Part shown: positions 1-10,411 of the stretch, in pieces
Layout: every line of letters begins with the position of its first letter
Position numbering within the stretch: position 1 is the first letter of the stretch
Assembly: GCA_015183035.1 (NCBI GenBank)
Contig: JACZZP010000009.1
Location: 2,387,024 to 2,451,023, forward strand
Direction of reading: 5' to 3'
Source: Meloidogyne chitwoodi
Taxonomy: Eukaryota > Nematoda > Chromadorea > Rhabditida > Meloidogynidae
DNA: 64,000 nt
Position numbers and translations under genes: made by a program
Notes under the pieces: model-generated
Told to the model about the DNA's origin: nothing
Databases searched by the model: none
The model's input: the letters and a program-made list of their open reading frames with translations, nothing else

Positions 1-2
1 AT

Positions 3-3000
3 ACTCCCCAAGTGGTCATGGAACAGTTCGACAACGTCGATCAAAGCGGTCAAAGGATGGGCAGACCGTCCATATACAGTCAACCAATTCAGATTGAAGT
101 AATTATTTTTTATTAATATTCATGCTTTTTAAAAAAGATTGTAATGGGGCCGTCAAGCGAAGAAGCTCTCAGATTATCACGCGAAGAACGAGAAGGAAGT
201 GGAAGAAAAAGAAGAGAGATAAATCATGGAATAGATGTCAACAATCTCATTCAGGTAATAAAAAATTTAAAAAAAAGAAATTATTAATTTTTTATGTACA
301 AAATGATGATTTGGAAGCTCCATTCAATAGACATTGTTTACTTTTGGCCGTGCAACTTACAATGCTTTATATTAAAAAGCCTAACACCACGATTGCTAAT
401 GTTCATTTTCAAAGATTAACAAAAGGAGGCAACGAAAAATCACAAAAAAAAAGAATTCTTTTGATAAAAACAATGCTTAATGAAATGAGAAAACGAAGAA
501 TTATTTATCCTCTTAACGAAAAAAAATATAATGTTGAAGAACATGTTCCGCTTGTGCAGAAACTACTTGATCTTCAATATCCTGGCCAATATCGGATCGC
601 TGTTTTTGGTGAATTTGGAAGAATGAGACCTATTTGGAAATCTAAAAAACGAGCATGCAATGAATTATGTCTTTATTTGAAAGACGGACATTTTTGGGGA
701 ATCAGAAAATTAAATACTCTATTTGGCTCTAATTATTATTGTCTTGATTGTGAATCGACTTACAATTCAAAAAAAAAGCATCGTGCAAAATGCGAAGCAA
801 AATGTCGACGTTGTTGTGGTATAGGAATTGATTATCCGTGCGAGGAAATTGAATCATACTGGAGACAGTGCAACAAATGTAACAACATTTTCAGAAATCC
901 AATGTGCTATCACAATCATATTATGAAAAATATTTGTAAAACTTTTATAAGGTATATTTTAAATAATTCGTTATAATAAATAGTTAGATGTATGGATTGT
1001 GGTCAAATTTATCAAGCAGGAAAGTCAAAAATAAAAAGTTCAGATGAATCAGATGAACATGAAGAAAGCGAAAAACAAGGACATATTTGTCATTCTAGAT
1101 TTTGTTCTTTATGCCATTCAATTCACAAAACAGCAGAGCCTTGTTATGTACAACCAATTGTTCTAAAAAAACAAAAAGAATACTTACTTGTATATTTTTA
1201 TTAATAAAATGATAAAATTTTTAGGTTATTTTCGATTTCGAGTGTGCACTTATTTCACCCACAAGAAATGAGGACGAATGGCAAAGACTTGGAGATCCCA
1301 AAATAGTTATTTCTGAAACAAATGACGAAAATTATCAACTGCACCATGTCAACTGTGTTTCTGTTTGATTTTCTTTTTTATTATTTTGTATTTAAAAAAT
1401 TTTTAGGCATTAGTACTTTGTTCCCGTTGTATTGCCGACGACAAACTTTGGAAGGCAGAATTTTCAGAAAATTGTAGTATTTGCGGCATGAATAGAAAAC
1501 GAATGAATACATGGACAGCCGCAACATATGCAAACCCCCTAAAGGAATTTCTAGATTGGTTACTTTATGGACTTGGGAACGATAGACGGCTAATGACCTA
1601 CGCTATATCACACTATGGAGGGTTTGTTTGAGATATATAAATTTTTAACGTATTAGACGTTATGATATGCATCTTCTATTGGGAGAACTCATGAAATTAA
1701 CAGGAATTTTGCCAAATATCACAAGATCAGGTGATTTGATTTTAAAATACGTATATAAAAATTTTTAGGAAATAAACTTTATGAGATTTTACTAAAGAGA
1801 AACAGAACTATTTGTCCTAAAATATCTTTCCGTGATTCATTTAATTGGATGGCCTTGAAGCTTGAACAGCTGCCAAAAGCACTTGGTTTGGACATCGATG
1901 AAGGAGGAAAAGCTTTCTTCCCACACGGATGGAACTTTAATAAAAATATGAATATACGCTTGCATGGGCTTCCTGATAGAGAATATTATTATCCAGAATC
2001 TATGGGAAAGGAAAGAAGAGCAAACTTTGAATTGTGGTATAATGAAAATATAAATGCTCCTTTCTGCTTAGCCGAGCAAATTGGAATTTACTGTGAACAG
2101 GATGTTCGTATTCTCGCACATGCTGTGATTAAATTTCAAAGATTATTTTTCAATCTTGCTCCTGAACTATCTAAACAAGATGATGTTTTGACATCATCAT
2201 TTACGTTGTCCAGTGCATGTCTTCGTCATTTCTGTAATTTAAAAAGTTAATCTTATAGTTAAAATATTTTAGGTATTAACTACATGAATCCAATGGAAAT
2301 AGCCATTATTCCCGATAACGGTTAGTTAAAGTAAAAATTTCAAAAATATTTTTTAGGATATCATCGAGATAGTAATCAATCTGCAATTGCCTTAAAATAT
2401 ATGAAATGGATAAGTCATGAAATTGGGATGGAAGTTCAACATCGAGACAGCGCTAAGGGAGAATTCAGACTTCGTCTTTCCAGTGGAGAACTTTTAATGT
2501 TAGATGGATATGTTAGACGAATGCCTGTAGAACAAGATATAGCAATTGAATTTTTGGGATGTGCATGGCATGGACACAAATGGTAAATCTATATTCTTTT
2601 TTAATAAAATTTTCTAGTCTTTACAAACCAACTGAAATTTGTTTAAACGGTAAAACAGCCCTGTACAACATCGACAAAATTAAACAACGAAGAAAACATA
2701 TTATTGAAGCGGGAATGCGTCCATTAATGGTTTGGGAATGTACTGTTATGAATCAATTGCAAGAAAATTATGAAATGGCTTTTTTCTTCAATAAATTACC
2801 AGATGTAGGCCCTCTTTGCCCCAGAGACGCTTTTCATGTAATCCTTCTTAAAAAATAAGAATTTCTAAATATAGGGAGGCAGAACAGGCCCTCAATGTTT
2901 AAAATGTGATCTTGAAGAAACAGGTCTTTCTGAGAAGTTTGAAATTACTTGTTTCGACGTTGTAAGCCTATATCCTGCTGTAAATTTTTATGGATTCTAT

Positions 3001-4595
3001 CCTATAGGTATTTTTTCTAATCTAAAATTTTAAATAAGAAATAAGGCCATCCTGAAGCAATTGAAGTGAATAAGGCAGTTGATTGGACGAACCCAGACCA
3101 TTTATATCCGTATCGTGGAATTTTTAAAGTATTTATCGTTCCTCCCGATGATCTTTTTCTTCCTGTTATCCCAGAAAGGATTAACGGAAAATTGGTAAAT
3201 TTTTAATTGTTTAACATAAAATATAGATTTTTCACCTGTGCCACAAATGTGCAATTGAGGCGCCATCAGGCGTGCCATGGCGCTTGGAACAAAAATACAC
3301 TAAAGAACTTGGACATACTCTTTGTTCACACGATGAAAGCAAAAGAGGATATGTATCAACGGTTTGTACTGTAGAACTTGAACTTGCTTTTAAGAAAGGA
3401 TACCGAGTTACTTGGCTATACAGTATATATAATTGGAAGATTTGGACTGATAAATTACTACGTCCCTATGTTCAAGATATGATGAGATTAAAAATACAAG
3501 CTAGCGGATGGCCGAATTCCGTTCTTGATCCCTCAAATCCTGAAAATGAACAAATTTTAAAACAACAATTTTTAATGCGCAATCAAAAAGAATATGGTAT
3601 AAAGCTGGAAAAGGATAAAATTGCACAAAATGAAGGAATGAGATATATGGCCAAAACCTGCAATAACTCATTGTTTACTTCAACATTTTAAAAAAATATA
3701 AAATTTAGATGGGGTCGCTGGGCCTTGAGGTGCAATCTTTCCAAGGTTGGTTAACTCAAATTAAAAAATAAAAATTTTAAAGGATTTAATTACACGATCT
3801 CCTGTTGAATTACATTCTGTGCTCAATGATCCTAAATTAGACGTTGGAGCTGTAGAAATGCTTGCAACTGATTTGTTCGCGGTGCCTTATCAATTAAAAA
3901 AAGAGTTTGTCCGTCCACACGACAAATACAACATAGTCATAGCTCTTATAACAACAGCAACAGCTCGAGTTTTCCTCTATGAATACATGGAAAAGATTTT
4001 CAATGATCCAGAATGTAAACTGCTTTATACAGATACTGATAGTTGTTATATTGTTCAACCAAAAGGAAAATCTCCACCTTTTCGTGTTGGAGATATGCTT
4101 GGAATGATGAGCAGGGAGTATGAAGAAAATCGTATAATAGCTATTTACATAGGCGGTTGCAAACAAGTTGTTAAATTTTTTATTTAATAAAAATTTTTTG
4201 TAGTACGCAATGAAAATGCGAACAAAAAATGGAGAAATAAAATATATTGTTAAATGTCGTGGATGTTGGGACAGTGCTGATTCACCACTTGATTTCAATC
4301 AGCTAAAGGTTCAAAATTTTAAAGTTTTTAATAAAATTGTTTGAAGAAAATGGTCAATGCATATGGTGAAGACTTGGATCCTGTTATGCTCGAAAGAACT
4401 CATTTTCAGCCTAATTGGCGTAAAGGTCAAGTAACTTCACGCACGCAAAAACGGTAATAATAGAATTGTAATAAATATGATTCATTTATTTTTAGACGCT
4501 ACTCGCCAATTTATGATAAAGGGTTCATTGATGATAATTTTGACTGTTATCCTTTTGGATATAGAGGAAATCCAATTGCAGAAATTTGCGATTAA
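3..4595 (+). CDS. Polinton protein-primed family B DNA polymerase (5' partial, about 18 short introns)
   Basis: This is the replicative polymerase of the element. Exons read as 3-98, 138-254, 278-951, 988-1189, 1225-1356, 1407-1621, 1657-1730, 1769-2245, 2273-2320, 2357-2582, 2618-2837, 2875-3007, 3046-3194, 3227-3672, 3709-3745, 3783-4166, 4204-4308, 4347-4453 and 4496-4595. A Cys/His cluster (about 740-830 and 990-1130) precedes the proofreading exonuclease: ExoI FDFE at 1231-1242 and the ExoIII Y-x3-D pattern at 2089-2103. Polymerase motif A (D..SLYP) is at 2956-2975, motif B (NSL.G) is split by the intron at 3673-3708, and motif C YTDTDS is at 4026-4043. The C-terminal PFGYRGN is typical of Polinton polymerases. 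All catalytic motifs are present. The joint at 255-277 is unresolved: it is either a 23-bp intron or a slip in an A-run. Confidence 0.92.
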
Positions 4596-4716
4596 ATATT
4601 ATTTTTTAAAATTAATAAATTTTTACAACTTTTTTCCTATGCTTTCTTATATTTTGTTTAAATAACAATTATCTTTTTATATTTTATTAATTTTTAAATT
4701 TTTAACAACTTAGGAA

Positions 4717-5390
4717 ATGATCAGCGATCCTGACATGGGTAAAAATGTTTACTTTTAATTTATATTTTTATTAAGAAACAATCTCTGAACTTTTCACTAG
4801 AATGGACTTACAACAAAATCAGACATATAATTCCCTACCACCAAAAGAAATTATTGGAAATGAAAGCCAAAGAATTTTTGTCTTCTCGTCCCAGCAATGC
4901 GGCTTCAGCAACAGATTTCCCTCTCGCTTCACGCTTCTTGGAATAGAATTTTCAACTATGGAGAAATATTTTGTGTGGCAAAAAGCACGTTATTTTGCTG
5001 ATTTTGAAATTGCGGAACATGTTCTAATACTTAACAATCCAGATCAAATTTATCGCTTTGGCTTAAGGATTCGAGGCTTTCGATATGATGAATGGAAAAA
5101 TGTTCAAGACAAAGTAAGCACACTAGTTGTTTCAAAATGAAAAATTTATTAAGATTATGTATATTGGATTATTGGCCAAATTTACACAAAATGCTCAACT
5201 TTTTTCTCAGCTTAGAGGAACTGGTGATTGCCTGATAGCTGAAGCGGCAACGGTTAACAAATATTGGACTAATGGAATTTCAATTTCTAACCTTGTGCGC
5301 TTAAAAAACCCTGCGACCTGGGATGGAGATAATAAGCTTGGAATATTATTGATGGAACTTCGTAAAGAAATTAATTCAAGTATTTTTTAA
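4717..5390 (+). CDS. NADAR-domain protein (YbiA/DUF1768-like) carried by the Polinton
   Basis: Three exons fit in frame: 4717-4738, 4776-5113 and 5154-5390, with 37- and 40-bp introns. The start at 4717 follows an AG that could also be a trans-splice acceptor; 4802 is an alternative Met. The protein follows the NADAR pattern: an N-terminal FSN.F segment, E-x8-KA (MEKYFVWQKARYF), W before the second intron, AKFTQN..L...L..TG, EA......W, then W.G.N.LG.LLM..R at the C-terminus. Known NADAR proteins are N-glycosidase-fold enzymes linked to ADP-ribose chemistry, some removing ADP-ribose from DNA guanine; the activity here is inferred. The usual D..WG.G region reads NKYWTNG, so one acidic and one glycine position differ. 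The gene converges on TBP copy 1, with stop codons 3 bp apart. Confidence 0.85.
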
Positions 5391-5393
5391 ATT

Positions 5394-6003
5394 TTATCGC
5401 TTCATAAACATTGCTATTGTTTCGAAAATATTATTTGACATTTTATAAATATCTTCCTCTTTCTTTCCTCCAGTAATTACACATTTTCCAGTAGTAAAGA
5501 GTAAAATAACAATAGATGAGTTTTTAATTCTTAGGCACATCCCTGGAAATAATTCTTGGTTGAATGAAATATAAGGAGCTAGCCATTCAGGAGGATAAAT
5601 CCTCAATGTATCGTACAAAGCTTTAAAATTTTGAACTTTAAATTTATTTTAAAAATTTACCTGGTAGATTTAATTTCTTTGGAAATTTAAATGAGGCAAC
5701 AACATTTTGAACTTTAAAAGTGCCTTCTCTAATCGTTGTTGGTTGAATTTTTGCTATTTGCCTAGCAAAAATTTTGGAGGCTTCAAGAGCCTGCTTCGAA
5801 GATTTATTTCCAACACAAACAAGGCGTCCATTTGCAAATAAAAGAGCTGTAGATCTAATAGGTTCAAAGTTTTTAATAATAAGAGCTGAAAATTTTGCCG
5901 GATTATACTTTGCATTTTCAAGTTTTTTAGAAAGAAATTTAAGATCGAATATAGGATCCAAAGTGATTGTTGAAACCACATTCTGAATTGTTGGTGTATT
6001 CAT
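5394..6003 (-). CDS. TATA-binding-protein-like protein, copy 1
   Basis: Exons are 6003-5661 and 5620-5394, separated by a 40-bp GT-AG intron. When the intron is removed the reading frame continues without a break. The protein is about 190 residues with the two-fold TBP saddle repeat. Repeat 1 contains IQNVVST, YNP..F.A, then P.R.TALLFANGRLVCVG. Repeat 2 contains VQNVVASFKFP, the YPPEW region, QELFPGM and LLFTTGKCVITGGK. Both halves carry the conserved F-x-(S/N/T)-G-(K/R) strand. TBP binds the TATA minor groove. Inside this element it is likely to drive transcription of element genes, but that is inference. It diverges from the ATPase across a 210-bp spacer. Confidence 0.85.
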
Positions 6004-6213
6004 CTAAAAAAAGTTTATGATGATTGCCTTATGGGCTTGTTCTATATCCCTACTATTAATATATACCAGTATGTCCTTGTCTATTTTTTTATATTAAGGA
6101 TGTAATGGAATATATTATTAACAAGAATAATAGAAACAACCCACTAAGCCACACATCATAAACGTTATTATTATATAAATACCTTACATAAATAATTAAT
6201 ACAATAATTTATA
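6004..6213. promoter_or_regulatory. Divergent TBP/ATPase promoter spacer
   Basis: This 210-bp spacer separates two genes transcribed away from each other. A TATA-like tattatataaatacc lies about 30-45 bp before the ATPase start codon. On the opposite strand ggtatatattaatag lies upstream of the TBP gene. The second copy of the spacer (12456-12664) keeps both motifs. The promoter role is inferred from position and motif. Confidence 0.4.
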
Positions 6214-6816
6214 ATGTTTCAAGCACCTTTTACAATGATAATTTCGGGGGCCACAGGGAGTGGTAAAACTCAATGGCTTCTTAAGTTTCTTAAAAATTGT
6301 CAATTAATTGTAGAGCCACCTCCCGAAAAAATATTATATTGTTTCGGTGAAATTAATGAAACAATTTTTAAGCTTAAGGAAATAGGAATAGAAACCTATA
6401 ACGGGGTACCAGAGCCTGAACTTATTAAAAAACATCAGCTTCTTGTCCTTGATGACCTAATGCTAAATATTGATAATGATTTTATTGACCTGCTTTTCAC
6501 GAAAGGATCGCATAACTGGGGAGTTAGTATTATTTTCGTAACACAGTCCTTATATGGACGTAACATAAAAACAGCAAGAGCTAATTCTCATTATATCCTT
6601 TTAACAAAAAACCCTCAAGGATTATTCCAAGTAAGAACATTGGGATCCCAACTTTTTCCAAAACGATTGGACTATTTTTTAGAAGCATATCGTGATGCTA
6701 CATCAGAGAGATTTTCTTATCTTTTAATAAATATGCATCCGAACGCTGATGAACACCTTCGCCTATCTTCAAAAATATTTCCAGGAGAAAAAATGTGTAT
6801 ATATTTACCTTTATAA
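6214..6816 (+). CDS. Polinton genome-packaging ATPase (FtsK/HerA-A32 type), copy 1
   Basis: A 200-residue, intronless protein. Walker A is GATGSGKT at residues 12-19. Walker B is LLVLDD, with the acidic pair at residues 80-81. A conserved VTQSLYGR-like segment follows, as in Polinton and A32-type ATPases. The family motors double-stranded DNA into capsids. It sits directly upstream of the small virion-protein genes on the same strand. The second copy at 12455-11853 (minus) differs at only a few residues. Confidence 0.93.
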   Translation: MFQAPFTMIISGATGSGKTQWLLKFLKNCQLIVEPPPEKILYCFGEINETIFKLKEIGIETYNGVPEPELIKKHQLLVLDDLMLNIDNDFIDLLFTKGSHNWGVSIIFVTQSLYGRNIKTARANSHYILLTKNPQGLFQVRTLGSQLFPKRLDYFLEAYRDATSERFSYLLINMHPNADEHLRLSSKIFPGEKMCIYLPL

Positions 6817-6841
6817 TTTTATTATTTAAATAAATTTTATT

Positions 6842-7195
6842 ATGCCTCTCAATTATAGCCCTTATATTCGCGAAAATTATCAATTTCTTCAAAAGCTTGC
6901 AAAAACAAAGTCAAATAAAAAGAAAAACCTTATAATTTTAAAAGCTAGTGCCGATCAAATCTTGGCAATTGTAGAAATTTGTGCCAACGTTCTAAAACAT
7001 AATTTTATTTTAAATAAAAAACAAAAACAGAAACTTGCCAATTTTGCTGATTTTTATCGAAAGATTTCAAGAGCAAGAACAGAAGAAAGTGCGCGAAAAC
7101 ATTTACAAGAAGGAGGTAGCCCTGCACTTGCTGCAATACTTGTTCCTATATTAGGAGCATTAGCCGAACACCTTGTGCATAAAATTACAGAATGA
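6842..7195 (+). CDS. Small Polinton protein with C-terminal GG motif and hydrophobic tail
   Basis: This 117-residue basic protein begins MPLNYSPYIR and ends with LQEGGSPALAAILVPILGAL, a hydrophobic stretch after a double glycine. Small proteins of this layout (basic N-terminus, conserved Cys near the middle, GG then a hydrophobic tail) recur in Polintons. They are thought to be virion components, and the GG resembles sites cut by adenovirus-type proteases. Its stop overlaps the next start by four bases (ATGA). Only its first two thirds are present in the inverted copy. Confidence 0.7.
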   Translation: MPLNYSPYIRENYQFLQKLAKTKSNKKKNLIILKASADQILAIVEICANVLKHNFILNKKQKQKLANFADFYRKISRARTEESARKHLQEGGSPALAAILVPILGALAEHLVHKITE

Positions 7196-7941
7196 AACAT
7201 ACAAAGAAAATGATAATGGTTCCTGAAAGTGAATATCTTGCTCTACTTAAAATGATAAAAGGAAAAGAAGACTTTTTACAAACAGAAAAAGCTCAAGCTG
7301 ATAGTCAAATTAAAGAAGCCCTTGAGGATCCAAAAATTAGTGAAGAGACAAAAACGAAAAAATATAATTGGTTGTACAAAAAAAGACGTCAGTTAAAACA
7401 AGAAATTGAAAATCGTCCTCAAAAGGTAATTATTGAAGAATCTAAAAATAATAATAAGCCAGATGTTACTCCTTATTTAGGGAACGCTATACCCCAAAAG
7501 CCTGTTTTGGATGATGAACATCAAAAAGCTGAACCTGCTGTGAAAAGATATCCAAAAAGATTTAAAGGAATCATTGCAAAAGAATATGCAGATGACTTGG
7601 AAGATTATGTAAGCAAAAATAAGAAAAAATTTAAAATTCATGAGGATGGAACATTTGAAACTCTTGTTCCAGGAAGACGTGTTGGTGAAAGTAATTATAA
7701 ACATGTTCTTGAATATATTACAGGGAATAGAGAAAACAAATCAAAGGGATTTAATTTTCTTTATCGAAGAATTTCTAAAGATCCTCGAATTAAGGAACTG
7801 ATTCGTATATCTCAAGAAGAAACAGATGGAAATAGCAGTGATCAAACTGGAGGAGGAAAGAAAAAGAAGAGAACCGTAATAGTAAAGGTTATAAATTCCC
7901 GAAAAAATAAATTTGTACCAAAAATATGGGAAAAACTTTAG
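7192..7941 (+). CDS. Polinton coiled-coil hypothetical protein
   Basis: A 249-residue Lys/Glu-rich protein. The N-terminus carries MVPESEYLALLKMIKG followed by a charged helical stretch that should form a coiled coil. The middle part has a PGRRVGESNY-like segment and the C-terminus is lysine-rich after a triple glycine. Similar proteins with an N-terminal MVPE.EY..L..MIKG segment occur beside integrase genes in other Polintons. Function is unknown; a structural or DNA-binding virion protein is possible. It overlaps the preceding gene by 4 bp and the integrase by 16 bp, so the block is packed like a viral operon. Confidence 0.65.
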   Translation: MKHTKKMIMVPESEYLALLKMIKGKEDFLQTEKAQADSQIKEALEDPKISEETKTKKYNWLYKKRRQLKQEIENRPQKVIIEESKNNNKPDVTPYLGNAIPQKPVLDDEHQKAEPAVKRYPKRFKGIIAKEYADDLEDYVSKNKKKFKIHEDGTFETLVPGRRVGESNYKHVLEYITGNRENKSKGFNFLYRRISKDPRIKELIRISQEETDGNSSDQTGGGKKKKRTVIVKVINSRKNKFVPKIWEKL

Positions 7942-9011
7942 AAAAACATTTACAAAAAGTTTATTATTCGTTAAATTCTCCGGCTTCTTACGCAGGAGTG
8001 CGACGAGTTTTTGAAGAGGCGCGACGGAAATTTCCAAAATTAAAAATGCAGGATGTTAAGGATTTTATGCATAAACAACGTGTTTACACTATGCATATGC
8101 CTTTGAAAAAACGCTTTCCTAGACTTGTCACACGACCAAGTGGTCTTCATACAGATTGGCAAGCTGATTTAGCAATATTTGATAAACTCGCATCAAAAAA
8201 TGATGGATATAAATATTTATTGGTTTGTATTGATGTATTAAGCAGAAAAATGATTGTTGCACCCGTAAAATCTAAAAGTCCGGATGATATGATAGATGCC
8301 TTTGAGAAAATTTTTATTGAAAATAAAGGAATCCTTCCACATAAGTTATATACAGATAGAGGCTTAGAATTTCAGGCTAAAAGAATGCGGGAATATTTTT
8401 CATCAAAAGACATAGATAAGCGTGTTGTATTCAGTCCTGATGTCCATGCTTCGATGGCCGAGCGAGCAAATCGTACAATTAAGGAAAGACTTTATCGATA
8501 TTTTAGCGAAAAAAATACTTTGAGATGGATAGAACCTGTTCAGAATATTGTAACAGGAATAAATGCAAGTGTAAATCGTATAACAGGTGTAAAACCTAAT
8601 TCTGTAAATTTTAAAAATGCTAGAAGGCTTTTTGAAAGACTATATAAAGATAAGAAAGTTGAAGATTCTAAACAAAAACTTGAAATAGGACAAATTGTTC
8701 GTATCGCTAAAGAAAAAGGAACATTCGAAAAAGGATATTTAGCCAATTACACTGACGAACTATTTCGTATTATTATTGTAAACGACAGTCACGTACCAAC
8801 TATATATCATCTAGAAGACCTCGAAGGAACAAAAATTGAAGGAATATTTTACCACGAAGAACTGGTTCCAACAACTCTCGATACCACACACAGAATTGCT
8901 GAAATATTAAAGACACATAAAACTCGCGAAGGAATAAAACATTTTGTTCGTTGGGTAGGATACAACGACAACCATAATAGTTGGATAAACGATTCTGATA
9001 TTGTACAATAA
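7926..9011 (+). CDS. Polinton integrase with C-terminal chromodomain
   Basis: A 361-residue, intronless retroviral-type integrase. The catalytic triad is complete: D81 (in WQADL), D144 (in YTDRG) and E179 (in SMAERAN), giving the canonical D,D35E spacing. An RNase H-like core of about residues 70-230 is followed by an SH3-like region. A chromodomain (about 323-361; RIAEILK, W.GY...SW) probably targets methylated histone. The enzyme inserts element DNA into the host genome. An intact triad and frame suggest recent activity. The stop overlaps the next ATG by one base (taATG). Confidence 0.95.
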   Translation: MGKTLEKHLQKVYYSLNSPASYAGVRRVFEEARRKFPKLKMQDVKDFMHKQRVYTMHMPLKKRFPRLVTRPSGLHTDWQADLAIFDKLASKNDGYKYLLVCIDVLSRKMIVAPVKSKSPDDMIDAFEKIFIENKGILPHKLYTDRGLEFQAKRMREYFSSKDIDKRVVFSPDVHASMAERANRTIKERLYRYFSEKNTLRWIEPVQNIVTGINASVNRITGVKPNSVNFKNARRLFERLYKDKKVEDSKQKLEIGQIVRIAKEKGTFEKGYLANYTDELFRIIIVNDSHVPTIYHLEDLEGTKIEGIFYHEELVPTTLDTTHRIAEILKTHKTREGIKHFVRWVGYNDNHNSWINDSDIVQ

Positions 9012-9982
9012 TGGATTCTTTTTATGTAGTATTACCGTCAAATACTGGTGATGTTGAAGGAAATAAGACATCAAAATTCACAGTTCGCATGCCTGATACT
9101 CTAGAGCTAGATTCAAGCTGGACTGTTGCATTATCTAATATTATTTATCCTTTTTCATTTGCCATGCTTGATGATAGTGAAAATAACGAAGCAGAATCTA
9201 TAACTGCTTTCAGAAGATATAATAAAGAAGTAAGATCGGTACGTATTGAAGTGCCAGATTTATTTTATTCTTCGGAAACAGCTCTTGAAACAGCGATAAA
9301 TACTTTTTTATTGGATGCTTGGGAAAAAGAACTTGAACAAGAAAAATTAGAAAAAGAAAAAGAACTTGAAAAAGAAAAACTAGAAAAAGAAAATAAAGAA
9401 GCAAGGCGACAACATTCTGGAGGTAGTTTTTGGCGAAAAAGAAGAGAGGTTGATAAAATTACATATTCTGAATATGCATATCCTCCCGAATACATAAAGA
9501 AAATACTTGATTTTAGCAAACTGCAATTATCGGATCCTAAGTATCAGTGGGTATCTCTTCATCATGACCAAACACATAATCGTTTTTGGTTTTGGTTTCA
9601 GGGAAATGTTCAGTATATTGAGCTCAGCCGACAACTTGCATACACCTTAGGATTCGATTCACCAACAATTTATTCAGGACAAGTTGCCAAATATATGCCC
9701 GACATTTCCGGAGGAGTTCGTCAATTATTAGTATACGCTCCAAAATTAGTTGAAAATAGTATTATAGGGAACGTTACAGGGCCTCTTTTACGTGTTGTAA
9801 ATGTTGGTGGGAAACCTGGCGAAAGCGTTTCTGAAGTATATATGACTGAACATCATCATCGTTTACTAGGTAAACGACATCCTGATATAACTATCGAAAT
9901 TAGAACTCTAACTGGTAAACTTGTAAAATTCCATTGGGGTAATTGTATCTTAACCTTACATTTTCAACGATCATTATTTTAA
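9011..9982 (+). CDS. Polinton minor (penton) capsid protein
   Basis: A 323-residue protein. The N-terminus FYVVLPSN...G.....F.V.MP with a following WTVAL....YP is the hallmark of the Polinton minor capsid protein, a single jelly-roll that occupies capsid vertices in the modelled virion. The C-terminal half has GGVRQLLVYAPKLVENSIIG and LLR.V, also typical. A very charged Glu/Lys insert around residues 105-135 is predicted to be helical and is longer than expected for the fold. It lies between integrase and major capsid genes on the same strand. Confidence 0.85.
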   Translation: MDSFYVVLPSNTGDVEGNKTSKFTVRMPDTLELDSSWTVALSNIIYPFSFAMLDDSENNEAESITAFRRYNKEVRSVRIEVPDLFYSSETALETAINTFLLDAWEKELEQEKLEKEKELEKEKLEKENKEARRQHSGGSFWRKRREVDKITYSEYAYPPEYIKKILDFSKLQLSDPKYQWVSLHHDQTHNRFWFWFQGNVQYIELSRQLAYTLGFDSPTIYSGQVAKYMPDISGGVRQLLVYAPKLVENSIIGNVTGPLLRVVNVGGKPGESVSEVYMTEHHHRLLGKRHPDITIEIRTLTGKLVKFHWGNCILTLHFQRSLF

Positions 9983-9984
9983 AA

Positions 9985-10371
9985 ATGACACACGTTTCTG
10001 TTGATTTGGATAAAATAGATTGGGAACCCTTTCTAACTTCTCAAGAAGGAGGAGGAGGAAAAAATGATTATTTTCAGGGAACACGCTATCAAAGAGGTTT
10101 TGGAGTGTTTGGAACTGTTGGAAGATTTTTAATGCCTATTGTTAAAAATATAGCCTCCACCGCTGGTCAAGAAGCTTTGACTGCGGGTAGAAATTTATTA
10201 GAAGATGTAGCACAGGGAAAATCTGTAAAAGATGCATTACAGCAACATGGAAGCGAAGGACTACAAAAAATTGGAAAAAAGCTTCAACAATGCGGGAAAG
10301 GTAAAAAACAAAATCTTAAAAATAATAGGAAACGTAGATATAAAGATCAGCTAAGTTTGGAAGGTTTCTGA
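9985..10371 (+). CDS. Small glycine-rich Polinton virion-type protein
   Basis: About 128 residues from the ATG at 9985. A start further upstream at 9943 would overlap the previous gene and adds nothing conserved. A GGGG.(N/D)YF.GTRYQRGFGV...GRFLMPI segment is followed by an amphipathic helix and a basic tail. This layout recurs in Polintons just before the major capsid gene and is reminiscent of adenovirus membrane-lytic or core peptides, so a virion role is likely. It starts 3 bp after the minor capsid stop codon. Confidence 0.7.
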   Translation: MTHVSVDLDKIDWEPFLTSQEGGGGKNDYFQGTRYQRGFGVFGTVGRFLMPIVKNIASTAGQEALTAGRNLLEDVAQGKSVKDALQQHGSEGLQKIGKKLQQCGKGKKQNLKNNRKRRYKDQLSLEGF

Positions 10372-10411
10372 GTAGTATATAAGTTAAAAAATATTAGTTT
10401 TATATTAAAAA
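10372..10411 (+). promoter_or_regulatory. TATA-like promoter of the major capsid gene
   Basis: The 40-bp gap contains agtatataag about 30 bp before the capsid ATG. It resembles the TATA-like sites before the ATPase and TBP genes of the same element. It may be a target of the element-encoded TBP; this is inference. Confidence 0.35.

Larger units (their letters stand above)
5376..7058. repeat. Left arm of large inverted duplication inside the Polinton
   Basis: From the last codons of the NADAR gene to the middle of the gene at 6842, this arm is repeated in reverse orientation at 11614-13293. Similarity begins at the NADAR 3' end near 5376 and stops abruptly at the gatttttatc at 7049-7058. The two arms differ by scattered substitutions and small indels. 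Confidence 0.9.

Noticed and set aside
122..976. An ATG at 122 as start of a separate polymerase-upstream gene
   Set aside because: Splicing 98 to 138 keeps an upstream frame open from base 3 and gives a more natural protein. The ATG lies inside the intron 99-137.
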